Positions 1 through 10,904 of a DNA stretch of 64,000 bases are shown here, one piece after another (position 1 is the first letter of the stretch; every line of letters starts with the position of its first letter). The notes beneath the pieces are model-generated. The model saw only the letters and a program-made list of their open reading frames with translations, had not been told where the DNA came from and did no database searches. The stretch is from Haliotis asinina. Taxonomy: Eukaryota; Mollusca; Gastropoda; Lepetellida; Haliotidae. The translations under genes were made by a program, and so were the position numbers. The stretch covers positions 54,646,843 to 54,710,842 of the forward strand of contig NC_090282.1 in the NCBI RefSeq assembly GCF_037392515.1, written 5' to 3'.

Positions 1-1390
1 GTGCGCTTCCCCATAGGGCCTCAAATGCTGACGACCACCTCAGTGTTAGTTAACTCTGCATGCTCCTTGAAAACCTCTGGGATAGCATATCCGAAGAGGG
101 CCTCTGAGGAAAAAGGAGTTCTTATGAGACGCCGCTTCAACTTTTCCTGCCACGAACATGCGCCTAAAAAGCCCTTCCTACGCATCACCATTGTCATCTC
201 TAATGCTGTATGGACATGCCCCAACAGTTCATGAAGCACCTTGCCCTGTCACAGGAATAACGACAACAAATGCTCCTACCAGGACTCGTTAGCTTCCTTC
301 AAATCCACAGTCGCCGCTGATGTTGCTGACCTAGCTCCGAGACTGGCTTCTGGATGTGCCGCAGTTCCGTGTCAATCACTTGCATTCTGGAGTCCTTTAC
401 TTTTAAGTGGAGGTGGAAGATAGTCGCTGAATGGCCTCATCTAACACTGTCCCAGAGTCCCAAAGTCGAGACTGTGAACCTTATAGTCTTGCTTCTTCGA
501 CCGGGGCGCCCTAATCGTAGAATTTAACGAGAACTTGGCAAAGTCTTCATTCAGGGAGGATACCGCGTCGGAGAGAGTGGAGTGGAGAGATCTGGCCCGA
601 CGATCCGAAGATCTGGACAACGATTGGCACCGACCCGCTGGAAGAACTGCTCCTGGGGCTTCTAGATCTTGATCTTCTCACACCTGCTCATCCTGCTCTC
701 TCTCTTCCGCTGGTGACAGTAGTGGCGCCATTCAGCGCTCCATACACCAATGCGCCCAACCCTGACACTGATCTCACAAATCCCGGTGTATCTGTTGCTT
801 GAGATGCACCTACAGGTGCCGGTGTTGGTAACCGGATGCGCTCCTCTCTCAGCGGCGCTTCTGTAAAGTCCGAGACCAACGGAGGAGTCCTAGTCAGAGG
901 CGTCGTCTGCTCCCGAGATGAACCTGATGTCATCGAAGGGATAGGTACATGTAAAGGTCAAAGTATCCGTTGAACCTCCGGGTGCGCTAGGGCATCTGGC
1001 CTTGACAAGTCCACCCAACCTCCCATCCGGGTGGTTGCATTGGCGTCAGTAACGACAGCAAAGTCTGCATCAGCTTCGGCTCACCCTTGCAGAAGTATCA
1101 GACACCACCCCAGGCATCTCCAGTGCAGTCATCAACTCCGGCGTACAAGGTACAGATAATCTGGATCCTGAAAAGTGCGCAGGGGAACGTGACGTAACTT
1201 CTGAGTCTTCCTCTTCCTGACCACCGCCAGAAAAACCTTAAATTCCGCACTTGATAACCCCGTACACGCTGCGCAACACTGATCAAGAGTGCACGACACC
1301 TTAGCACAATCCGGACACCAAGAGCGGGGATCCTTGCCAGACTTTAGGCCTTTACACACCACGCACAAGTGACGTGTCATGCACAACTAC
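1..1390 (-). mobile_element. DIRS-like retrotransposon fossil, gag-like part
   Basis: Fossil of a retroelement read on the minus strand and running off the left edge. Open stretches at 1132-1386, 688-933 and 21-239 together look like an ORF1 (gag-like) region. The first has a cysteine pattern (CVVCKG, CPDC, CCAAC) like that at the N-terminus of gag-like proteins of DIRS/tyrosine-recombinase elements in marine invertebrates. The middle is rich in Pro, Thr and Ser. The last resembles the gag segment that holds a TPFSSEALFG-type motif. The copy is broken, with several breaks. No reverse transcriptase or recombinase is visible because that end lies outside the window. The family call rests on remembered pattern similarity. 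No terminal repeats were found at the inner side (1390-2000). Confidence 0.42.
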
Positions 1391-4300
1391 TGTAATTAAA
1401 CAAAGATGTAAACATGACAATAAGGATAAATGAAAAAATATCCCTTACCACGTAATGGACTGCTCCACTCACACGTGCAGCAGCATGCTTGCAACTGACA
1501 AGTGAAATGGCTGCCTCTCCAAAAAGGGCAGCAATATTACACGAGAATACAGCGCCAAGTGACTAAAAAAATAAAACACAAAGCTTAGATACGGCGGAAG
1601 AAATATCAACAGACACCAATCTGCCGATAAATAAAACCAATCCAGTAAAAATTACAGAGGCAACACCGAAACTAAGAGACACACGACCGTGTCTCGTACG
1701 AAGTAGCCGATAAGTGTACAAATAACGAATTTATAGGCTATAACCGACACAAAGATTGAAAAATATTACATACCACAACACCAAGAACCCGTAAAAGGAA
1801 TCAGTGCAAAAGTGTAGTAAGTCAAACTTTATTAGCTGATAAAAATAGATAGCAACCCAAACACGTCTAGACAAGATGATGCTTGAAGTAAAAGTGAAGT
1901 TCTTGTGGAGTCTTCACGCATGTGCAGTGGGGAGATCCAGATACGTATGACAGTCATCGTTTGTGTGGTAGCCATTCAAGATTGAATAGCAATTCAACTC
2001 TGTCAGATCTCCTGCTAAGCGATGCCTGAGGTAATAAGCTATAGACCTATGGTAAGGTAAGTAAAACATTTACGCTTTTTTCCAGCTGTTTCACTTTCAG
2101 TTTCCAGTGACGAAGTCAACCAACGTTTGATAGCCATCGCGGCACTTCACCAGAAAACTTCGCATTTAGTCCGAAATAACAGTTAATATCCGAAATAAAG
2201 ACCATTTGTATCTCGTTTCCTTGTTTTTTACGTATATTCTCTGCAAATGAAGTTGAAATGACCATCGATCCAGATTTATAAGCCAGCTGACAGACAAGAA
2301 TGACAAATTGTGAAAAAGCACTGAAAAATCAAGTCTGGGTCAAGGGGGACGCTCTTTACAGCCATTCCCTACGAAATTTGTTCTTTACAGACACGTCAAG
2401 GTGTTTTCTCCTCACTTCTTAAAGGACGCATATACTCTAATAGGGTACAAATGCAAAATCACTTGCTGACATCGTTATAAATGAAACCCCGTCATTAAAA
2501 CTGCTCATTTCGATCTTTAATTACCTTAAATCGACCTTTTTGTCAACAGTGCACAATTCCCAGCCGCAAACGAAATTTCAACCAATCAGAGCGGAGCGTC
2601 TCCATGAAGTAATAGTGGGTATAGAAATGAGGGTCTGTGCAGTATTCATCTACATTTCTGGGGTTAAACTATTTCGTTTACAGGTTTGTACAAACCTAAA
2701 ATCGCGAAACCTGAAATGAAAGCTATATGTTCTCACAATCGACTATCACTTAGTTCTGTCTCCTGCTTTGCAGTTTTTGAGTTACAACCTTTGTTTTCAT
2801 AGACAATTCTGTCAAAATCACTTGGTGTCGCTAGGTTGTAATCCGTGCTAGGTGGTATAAACCTACACGTTATTTGACATCATTCACTTGGTGCTCATTT
2901 ATAACAGGTATAATTAGTGGTAACGCCACTTAGATTACCAAACAAAGGCCCCATTTGGCATTTCTTTTGTCTGGATCGATCAAAGGATTAAACGATAACA
3001 CGCTGATTGATTAATTAGTTTTATGGGGATTTAAATGGGGGATTTGTCAAAAGGTTTATGTATGTACATTTACGAATCTATACTGAATATGCTCTGTCAT
3101 GTCTGTGTCTATGTAAAACAACACCCTTCTTTCAAAAGATTAACCGCCAATACATTGATTGATTGCTCATTATTGGCTAACTAAATAACATTTTAAAAAG
3201 AATGACGCACATTATGCAATGAGTTGCCAGGTGTGCTATCTTGGGTAAACAATGAAACTATACAGCAATGTGAAAAACCTGAAACGATACATCACCTTTT
3301 CGTATATTAAACAGTTAAAAGACACATCACTTGGGAAATCTGCAGATGAATTATGTATCACTTGTTTGTGTGGATATTGATGGATACATTCCTCGAACAA
3401 GGTAATAGCCTGACATTGCTCCTTTAACTTTCATTTTAATATTTGCATTTTTGTTTTTAATAAGTTGTTGTAGCTTTCAACAGAATCATTGTTTTCGTCG
3501 TTAAGTGTAATGATGCAGACGACACACACTAGGGCATGCATGCAAATTATAATTCATATAGGCAAACTATGAAATGTCTACATATTACATTCCTGTTATA
3601 CATTTGCAGATCGCTTCTTTTTATTAAGTTTCAAAATGCATACAAGTATGATTATAAAGTAATTAGGATTATGAGACCAAGTATAAAGACATATATTGAC
3701 AAGTGTCCACATACTGTACTGATGAGTGAACGTTACAAACCAAGTAAATTTAGCAAGTGAAGAAACTTATCGCGCAGTATTTTCACTTCAACCACAATCT
3801 CGCTTAGGGTATGTTACAGGTTGTGTCATGTAAACTCCTTTCGGTAATGATTCAAATTTTTTGTTTTGATTTTCTAACTTGATGAGAACAAACCATACAT
3901 AATCTCATTAATTCAAATGGATTTGACTTCACGATTTTCAAAAATGGCGGCACCCTGTCTGAGGATGAATGCTATTTAAGTTTGTTTTCACCGACTTACA
4001 AAATCGAAATTACTTTTCACTGGTAGTAAAATATGTATTTTATTGATGGACATTAGGATTTTACATGACATTGCTTATAACATAACAATTTCACTCTTGG
4101 AATCGGTCAATATAAGGGGTCAATATAACATTACTTACAATATTATTGTCTCTTCGACCACAACCTCGTTTCCGAGGAAGAAAGCGTTATACCCATGCAA
4201 AATCCTTTTGGTCAGCAATGTGTAGTAAGCAGTCTTGATTTTATAACTTGATGAAACTTGAACTCCATTTTCTATCATGGAAGCGTAGTAGGGGGCGAAC

Positions 4301-5480
4301 CATCCGATTTAGTATATACCACAGGTTTCTACAACGCCCACACTAACAACCAATTTAAGCACAAACTACAGAGTCTGGTGGAAATCTGTGCATAGTGACA
4401 CCATCACCTGACGCCAAGGAGCAATTGATGGCAACACAACAATTCGGCATGTCTTTGGTGACGTCGAGAAATCAGTAAAAATGACGAACTTCCTACACAT
4501 TTTCTATACATTTACTTGGAAGTCGTTCCTTCTATGACGTCACTATAGGGCTCTGACGACAGAGTTACGTAACCTGTCTGCGGTTTCGTTTGCGGGCGAG
4601 AGAGAGAGAAGAAGACGGCTTCTTAGCACCTTTTGAGCGCTTGGTATTAATTAACCACAAGTTTTTGTTTAAAAAAATGGTGTTTCATTTATGACTAACA
4701 AGAAGTCTTTCATATGCAGTGATAAAAAGAGTACCAAAAAATTGAGTTTAGTGGTCCTTTAATTGTAACCAATTTCCCGCGAAATCCTGTTTACCACGGA
4801 CACAAAGGTGTGGCAATTCACTCCTTATACATAGTCACTAGAATAGGTTACTGATTGTGCCATATACTAAGAGCTGCAGTTCAGAAACTTGACACATCGT
4901 TTTCCCTGCTTCGTGTTAAAAATATTAACTCCTTCACAGTTAGCAAACACTTCAGTGTTTCACAAGCGGGATCATCTCATATTTCTTTTATCTATTTAGC
5001 ATATAATTTCCATATTATTATATATTTAACTTAAATTATCACTGCAGTCATTTTGGTCCTTCAGAAAAGTATATGTTACATGCCTATACTGAAATACACG
5101 GCAAAATAGACAAACATAACCAGTAACAAAATTACATTTTGTTTGCTGGAGATGGTCCCTACAGCACAAGTGACCTAGTGACTTGTTTTGGAGATATACA
5201 CTCGACAAAGCTTCGTAGACAAAACAACAACGGAAGACAAACATATAATTATTGGATGTGCTGGTAATGTGCTTCATTCTAGGTCATTTTGGAGTAATAC
5301 GCTCCACAAGGCTTCGCATAAACAAAACACTTTTTTTATTGGTGCCGCTGGTGTGCTTCATCCGTGGTCGCATTATACACATATCATTTATGCTCGATTT
5401 TGAAGGGGTGTAGAGGGGGGGTGGGGAAGGAGGCTGTCGCATTATATGCGGGTATACACAGTACTTATGATGACGTCAAA
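1391..5480. other. Gene-less stretch
   Basis: AT-rich DNA in which I see no exon with protein similarity on either strand. Short open frames at 3536-3760, 4043-4225 and 5026-5277 have no recognisable domain and look like chance. It may be intron or intergenic DNA downstream of the MSH6-like exon at 6.5 kb. A locally GC-richer patch with GAGAGAGAGAGA lies near 4,600. Confidence 0.4.
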
Positions 5481-5499
5481 TGTTTGGCAAAGTGGAATG

Positions 5500-5990
5500 A
5501 GAGGATTGAAAATATTTTATTCAGAATTCCCAAACTACCAAAATGCAGCAGTACACCACCAGACTAATCTATGTGCCACGTTTGGTGAAATTTTATTGAA
5601 AGGTTTTACAGTTTAGTCAAAGTTGTTGCCTTGGAAACACAAAAAATATTCTAATCAGAAATCCAAAACTACCAAAAGGCACCAGTACACCACCAGATCC
5701 ATCTCTGTGCCAAATTTGGTGAATAAATAGTGAATGCAACGTATGTCATATTTGGGATTTCACTTTCACCCAATTAAGACATGTTGCATTTCTAAATCGA
5801 ATCGTGTCTTCAAATAGTGAATGGTTTTGAAGTTCTGGTCCAGAAAATGTGAATATACATGGACCTCTCACCACCACCTAAAAATGCGTTGCGGGGGATA
5901 ATGATTATGGATGGATGGACGCACAGACGGACAGACAGACAGAGTGTCAACTATATACTCTCACACTACATGCTGGGGGGATAACAAAGG
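5500..5990 (+). repeat. Dispersed molluscan repeat, 'TTGCC-TGGAAAC' family
   Basis: At least two degenerate units with the order TTGCCTTGGAAACACAAAAA, then CAGAAATCCAAAACTACCAAA, then AGTACACCACCAGA (about 5,510 and 5,625). They are followed by a terminal GTTGCGGGGGATAAT near 5,890 and a short GGAT/GACA-rich simple repeat at 5,905-5,945. The same word order and terminal motif recur at 35,090-35,815, so this is a repeat family and not a gene. No open frame supports coding. Confidence 0.6.
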
Positions 5991-6444
5991 TTATGTGACA
6001 GCACTTTGATGTATTCTTGGATAGTTTTTGTGCATAGAACAAACTGACCTGTCACTAATAACAAAGTATGTATACATATCCATTTTCTGTCAACTTCACT
6101 TCATTCTGAGGCATGTGTAAACGCAACATGATAGTGATTGCTGTAAACAATCAGGACTGGAGTAATATGTATCAGAGGATAAACTTGCATAATTCAATAG
6201 GGATTCTTGCCTCTACTTCGGATGACTCATCAAGATGAAAAGATGAGCAAACTTAGGGGGTCAACTTACCTCTGGAACAAACTGTTTTATACTCATTTTA
6301 AGGTTTAAGTTAGGACCTCAGCTTACCTGTGAGATCAGCTGATCTACAGTAACATATGGTAGATGATGGACTGGATAATGATGGCTTTGCACAATAAATA
6401 CTTTCACCAAAACATTTGAATGACATAAAAGAGTATCATCTTAC

Positions 6445-6605
6445 TTTGCACGGACCCAGGCCCGAGACGAAGGGTCATCAAAGAACTGGACATGCAGCTG
6501 GACTTGTTTTCCTCCTTTGGTATGTTTCTTCTCAGTCGGATGATTACACACCAGACTTGGCCACCATGGGTACCCCTCCAATTTGGCCCATACAACAGCA
6601 CCAGG
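6445..6605 (-). CDS. MSH6: MSH6 PWWP-domain exon (single exon of a larger gene)
   Basis: One exon of 161 nt between a good acceptor (TTCCAG before 6605) and donor (GTAAGA after 6445). It encodes PGAVVWAKLEGYPWWPSLV followed by a segment ending in VQFFDDPSSRAWV. This is the PWWP domain near the N-terminus of MSH6, the MutS-alpha subunit that with MSH2 recognises base mismatches; PWWP domains bind chromatin, in human MSH6 trimethylated H3K36. Human MSH6 reads VWAKMEGYPWWP and VQFFDDSPTRGWV at the same places. The PIP-box first exon and the MutS core exons were looked for and not found in this window. They would have to lie to the right and beyond the left edge respectively, or this is a stray exon. 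Another PWWP protein is possible, but FFDD followed by R-x-W-V argues for MSH6. Confidence 0.66.
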
Positions 6606-8442
6606 CTGGAACTCTACACAACACAATTTGATAAGCATACATTACCACGGGTAAGAATACATGGTACAACATTCCAATCAAGAATCACCAGTGGCTGAAA
6701 GTCATGATAACTGATCAAGTGTTTCAAAATTTGAAAAAAAACAAAACAAACCCAACCACAGTTTTGTTAAGAAGCCCTCCTGGCTCATGAACGTTGGGGA
6801 AAAGTTCTTCCCAGCGTGAGTTTATTTGTCATGCTGAAGTGGAATAAACACTGCTGAAATGGTTGTGCCTGTCACTGACATTCATTCAATGATGAATTAC
6901 TTAGCATCTTCTTCACTGAAAAACTTGTGTAGTGATACTAATAAGTCAAGAGTCACCAGAAGATGACATATCCCCCTGGGACCCACACACTTGAAACAGC
7001 ATATCATCTGAGAGTTACTTGATGTATTCTTAGACTACGTTCGAATCATTTCCATGGAAATCATGAAAAATATAAATGCTACATATCTGTAAACACCAAA
7101 AGGCACTACTTCAAGATCTGCCTCACATACCAGTATTTGCCAAGTTTTGATGAAAGATATCAAATTGTTTGCGACTTGTGCTATGGAAATGAAGCCTATC
7201 AACCATTATCAACATACAGAGTTATAGCGCCAGTAAACACTGCCATCCTAAAACATATATATGTCAGAAAATTAATAATAAAACAATCTTCCTCAATTTC
7301 ATTTCATTAAATTTAATCCCGTCTTCATTCATTAAAATTCTTTACAGTAACATCATGGTACCACTTCCTCTTACATCTTCATAATGGTCCGCTTTTTGTA
7401 CATATCGCCTAGTATGTTACATATCTTCATAGAAAACATGCATAATACCTATACCAAAACATATTTATCTCTATCAAATTAACTACCTGAGATATGAATT
7501 ATTCTGGTAATGGAACAGAAATTCTTTTTTCAGACTTGCTAACTGAATCGCCATGAGCTAGGATCAAAATGTGTGTACTAATAGCTACTTTGCCATAGCT
7601 GAATAACTGGAAGGACAACTGATTTATCATGTCTTGTGATGATTGATTGCAAGTTACCTATACACATACCTATTTACAAATACAAAATTTGTTAGTGCAC
7701 TTCTGAAGGTGTGTAGTTTTTACTTGGCACACTACACAAAAAAAACCAGTTCTGCTGTGTCTAAGGAATATACCATTTACTTGGCATTTGTTCCATGTTG
7801 CATATAACTGACTATAAAGTATGGGTCTCATAACTTGAGGGTTCATCCATGGACCCCAAATCACACATTATATCAGCACATGCACACTGGGCCGACTGGT
7901 TCTCTGTCGCAATTATGTGAGTATTGCAATGTATAAGGACCAAGAAAAGCTATGATGAGCATTTTTGAAAATCAAAAACACCAGTATGGGTAAGTCTGTG
8001 AGTGCAAGTGCACAAGTGTAGATCTGTCCTTTGAAAATGTCTGCTAATTGATGAATGTAGGCACTTTCAAGAAAAAAAATACCAGGTAGCAAGGTTTTGC
8101 TACTGAGTTTCGTTTCAGGTAGCAAAATAGTAGCTTGAATGGCAAATTTGGTACCTCAAAGTGTTAAGTTCGAATCCTGCAAGGAATGTGGAAAGTCTCT
8201 AAATGTTTAACTGACTGAAACATGAGACAGACAATGATTTAGAACAATGATCAGTCACACAGACTATAACTGTCTTATGAAAACTGTGTTGTGTTAATTT
8301 GTTTAATTTATTTATCAGTGATATGCCATCTACCTTGTACTGCATTATGTACTGTACCATAGTAAGAGCACTCTGTTCCACCCTTATTTCTCAATATCAA
8401 CTTTTCAGTTGTACCCCTGGATATACTATATAAATATCAAAA
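6606..8442. other. Gene-less stretch upstream of the PWWP exon
   Basis: AT-rich, probably an intron of the MSH6-like gene. No exon, SINE or tandem array is visible. The small minus-strand frames at 7670-7864, 7913-8125 and 8199-8381 carry no known motif. Confidence 0.4.
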
Positions 8443-8444
8443 TA

Positions 8445-8485
8445 TACTGAACATCATTGAAAACGCACCACCTGTAAATTTTGAA
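8445..8485 (+). repeat. Tc1 left terminal inverted repeat
   Basis: Pairs with 9908-9948 on the opposite strand; 29 identical bases from the outer end, including GAAAACGCACCACC. Confidence 0.85.
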
Positions 8486-8741
8486 ATAAGGCAATAGAAT
8501 CTTTTGGAAATGGAAAATTAATGGTGGGAATTTTGAGAATAACACACTAGATCGTAAATAACGCTCTACAGTAAAAAACGGATCGGTCGAACACATCACA
8601 TGAAAACAACAAAATTCATGCACATCACACACGAAGGGCACAAATTGCATGCAGAAAGCATGCTGTTCAGGGGTATAAATGACCTTCGGCACAAAACCGT
8701 TCTCATTTTTGCAGTACTTTCATAAGTAAAGTTTTTTCGCC

Positions 8742-9755
8742 ATGCCAAGATTGTCACCAGAGGAACGAGAACAGGCCTTGGGTATGTTGCAGGTCGGCGC
8801 TTCAAGCAGAAACATTGCACGACGATTTGGGTGTCATCATTCGACCATTCTGAGGCTTGCTAACAGATACCAACAAACAGGAACCAGCAGGGACCGGCAA
8901 CGCCCAGGTCAGGCACGTGTTACCACCCCTCGCCAAGATCGAGACATTGTACGGCGCCATATTCGGGATCGAACCTTGCCCGCTGCCAGAACCGCCAACG
9001 CTGTCCAGGGTCGACGTGGTTTGATCAGCGCTTCCACCGTCCGACGCCGTCTCCGTGCGGCAGGGTTACGTTGTCGACGCCCTTACGTTGGACCCATCCT
9101 GACTGACAGGCATCGCCGTGAACGCCGACAATGGGCTGAACAGCATCGTGTGTGGTTGTTACGACGTTGGCATGGTGTGGTGTTCTCCGACGAGTCGCGT
9201 TTTCACTTGCGAAATGCTGACGGGCGTCTACGGGTATGACGTCGACGGGGTGAACGTTATCATCAGGATTGTGTTGTGCAAACCGATTGGTGGGGTGGAG
9301 GCAGCATTATGGTGTGGGGAGGGATAAGTTATCACCACAGAACCGCTCTGATTGTTTGTCGTGGCAGAGTGAATGCCGTTTACTACCGTGACAACATTCT
9401 TCAGAACAACGTCGTTCCCTTCTTTCACCAGCATCAAGATCTGCACACATTTCAACATGACAATGCACGAGCCCACACTGCACGTGTTTCGATACAGTAT
9501 CTGGCTAACAACAACATTCCTCTACTTCATTGGCCTGCATTGTCACCAGATTTGTCACCCATCGAACACTTGTGGGATTACATCGGCCAACGCCTCGCAC
9601 GTCGTCCGCAGATCAACAACCTTGGGGAACTCGACAATGCCTTGCAGCAAGAGTGGAATGCAGTGCCTCAGGACTTTATTCAGAGACTTATCCGTTCAAT
9701 GAGGAGACGTTGCACAGCTTGTGTTGCTGCTAACGGGGGTCATACACGCTACTGA
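8742..9755 (+). pseudogene. Tc1-like transposase, one in-frame stop
   Basis: A single frame of 338 codons, the normal size for a Tc1 transposase (about 340 aa). The N-terminus (MPRLSPEEREQALGML) starts a paired-like helix-turn-helix, with GCHHSTILRLANRY in the recognition region. Catalytic residues are all present: Asp in VVFSDESRFH, Asp in FQHDNARAHTA and Glu in SPIEHLWDY, with 34 residues between the last two (DD34E). The glycine box reads WWGGGSIMVWGGIS. The frame is interrupted once, at 9237-9239, by TGA where related proteins have Trp (RVW then RR). The frame stays open on both sides of it, so this is a nonsense change and not a frameshift. The ATG at 8742 fits the family N-terminus. As it stands the copy should not make full-length protein. 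Confidence 0.9.
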
Positions 9756-9948
9756 CTTTCCATTTTGACCCCATCTTTATTTCATTGTCAGCTGCATTAA
9801 ATCTTCACTGTTTTGCTTGATTGTTTTTTGCTTCTTTTCTTTATCAAACATTGGTCTACACAAATATGTAAAATTTACATAGATTGCTCACTTCTGCTCT
9901 TAGAAATCCACAATTTTAGGGGTGGTGCGTTTTCAATGATGTTCAGTA

Positions 9949-10904
9949 TATTACGAGGGGTAATACAAGGCTCCAGATACGTTATCAAGATCAGGAGTAT
10001 GTACTCATTACTTCAATACAGGAGTACTGGAAACACTCAAGAGTACATTTAAGTACTGAATGGAATTTAATGGATTATCAGCAATTTTGTGTTTTGTTTT
10101 ATATTTCTACCACAACATTGCTACCGCTTGAACAAACAGGTCCATGAACAACAGAAGAATATATCCTCGCGTCATGGGGCATAGGTAATTCACAACTATG
10201 AATATGATCGCTGATGTTGTCAAGTCATGTAAACATAATGTAGAGTTACATGACATATCCTGCCGTAATGTAAATTCGTGGACATCTATTTTCGCGCACC
10301 TATCATTCCCAGATTCACGCGGTAGGTACACATAAAACCGTGACATCAGATTTCTTGTTTATAAACAAGAAGTCGTTGACTCGTCTCTGCCATCACAATG
10401 TGGAAATCAAATGTGTCTAAGGTGAGTTTCTTATCAAAAGTTATCTAGCATATGTCTTTTCATGCTTCTGCACTAATTCCAAAAACATCGGGATGAAAAT
10501 GAGATCCAGAAAATAGTTTTCACTCATGACAGCAGTTATCTACTGGTCGTCTGTATAAGTAACTACTGACGCTAAAAGGTCATGACCCAAGTAGGTGGGG
10601 GTCTTGCCCAGGAAAAAAAAATTATGGAAGCCCAATTCAGACATATTCCTTACATCTTAAGAGCAAAATTTCATCAAAGGTTACCAATGAATAGCAACTA
10701 TAACGACTTTGTAGGATCAAAGGAAATTGTTTTAAGTAATTAATTGAGGAAATATGCTCGTATTTATTCAGAAAAATTCTCCAAAAAGATACTGATTACA
10801 TTAAAAAAGACAAAACAATGATGGTGATTTTTTTTGGGGTGTGTGTGTGAGTAAATTTTGTTACAAATAAATAAGCTTTTTGTTATATTTGCACATGTCC
10901 TGAC
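9949..10904. other. Gene-less stretch between Tc1 and pogo-like elements
   Basis: No convincing exon. A short start-like segment at 10,399 (ATGTGGAAATCAAATGTG) runs into a GTGAGT donor-like site. It does not join the pogo frame at 10,905 in phase, so I do not assign it. A CTTGTTTATAAACAAG palindrome lies near 10,355. Confidence 0.35.

Larger units (their letters stand above)
8445..9948 (+). mobile_element. Tc1-like DNA transposon, near full length
   Basis: About 1.5 kb bounded by inverted repeats that begin TACTGAACATCATTGAAAAC on both sides. The first 29 bp are identical and similarity then fades over about 12 bp. TA dinucleotides flank both ends (8443-8444 and 9949-9950), the usual target duplication of Tc1/mariner elements. 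One transposase frame fills the inside. Identical terminal repeats and a nearly unbroken gene point to a fairly recent insertion. It lies between the MSH6-like exon and a decayed pogo-like element. Confidence 0.9.

Noticed and set aside
8160-8195. AAGTTCGAATCCTGC, similar to a tRNA T-arm / Pol III B box
   Set aside because: No matching acceptor, D or anticodon arms within 90 nt; could be a scrap of a tRNA-derived SINE but unsupported.
10388-10425. ATGTGGAAATCAAATGTG followed by a GTGAGT donor as first exon of the pogo-like gene
   Set aside because: The phase does not match the acceptor before GCTTGGAGGC; the join would shift the frame.
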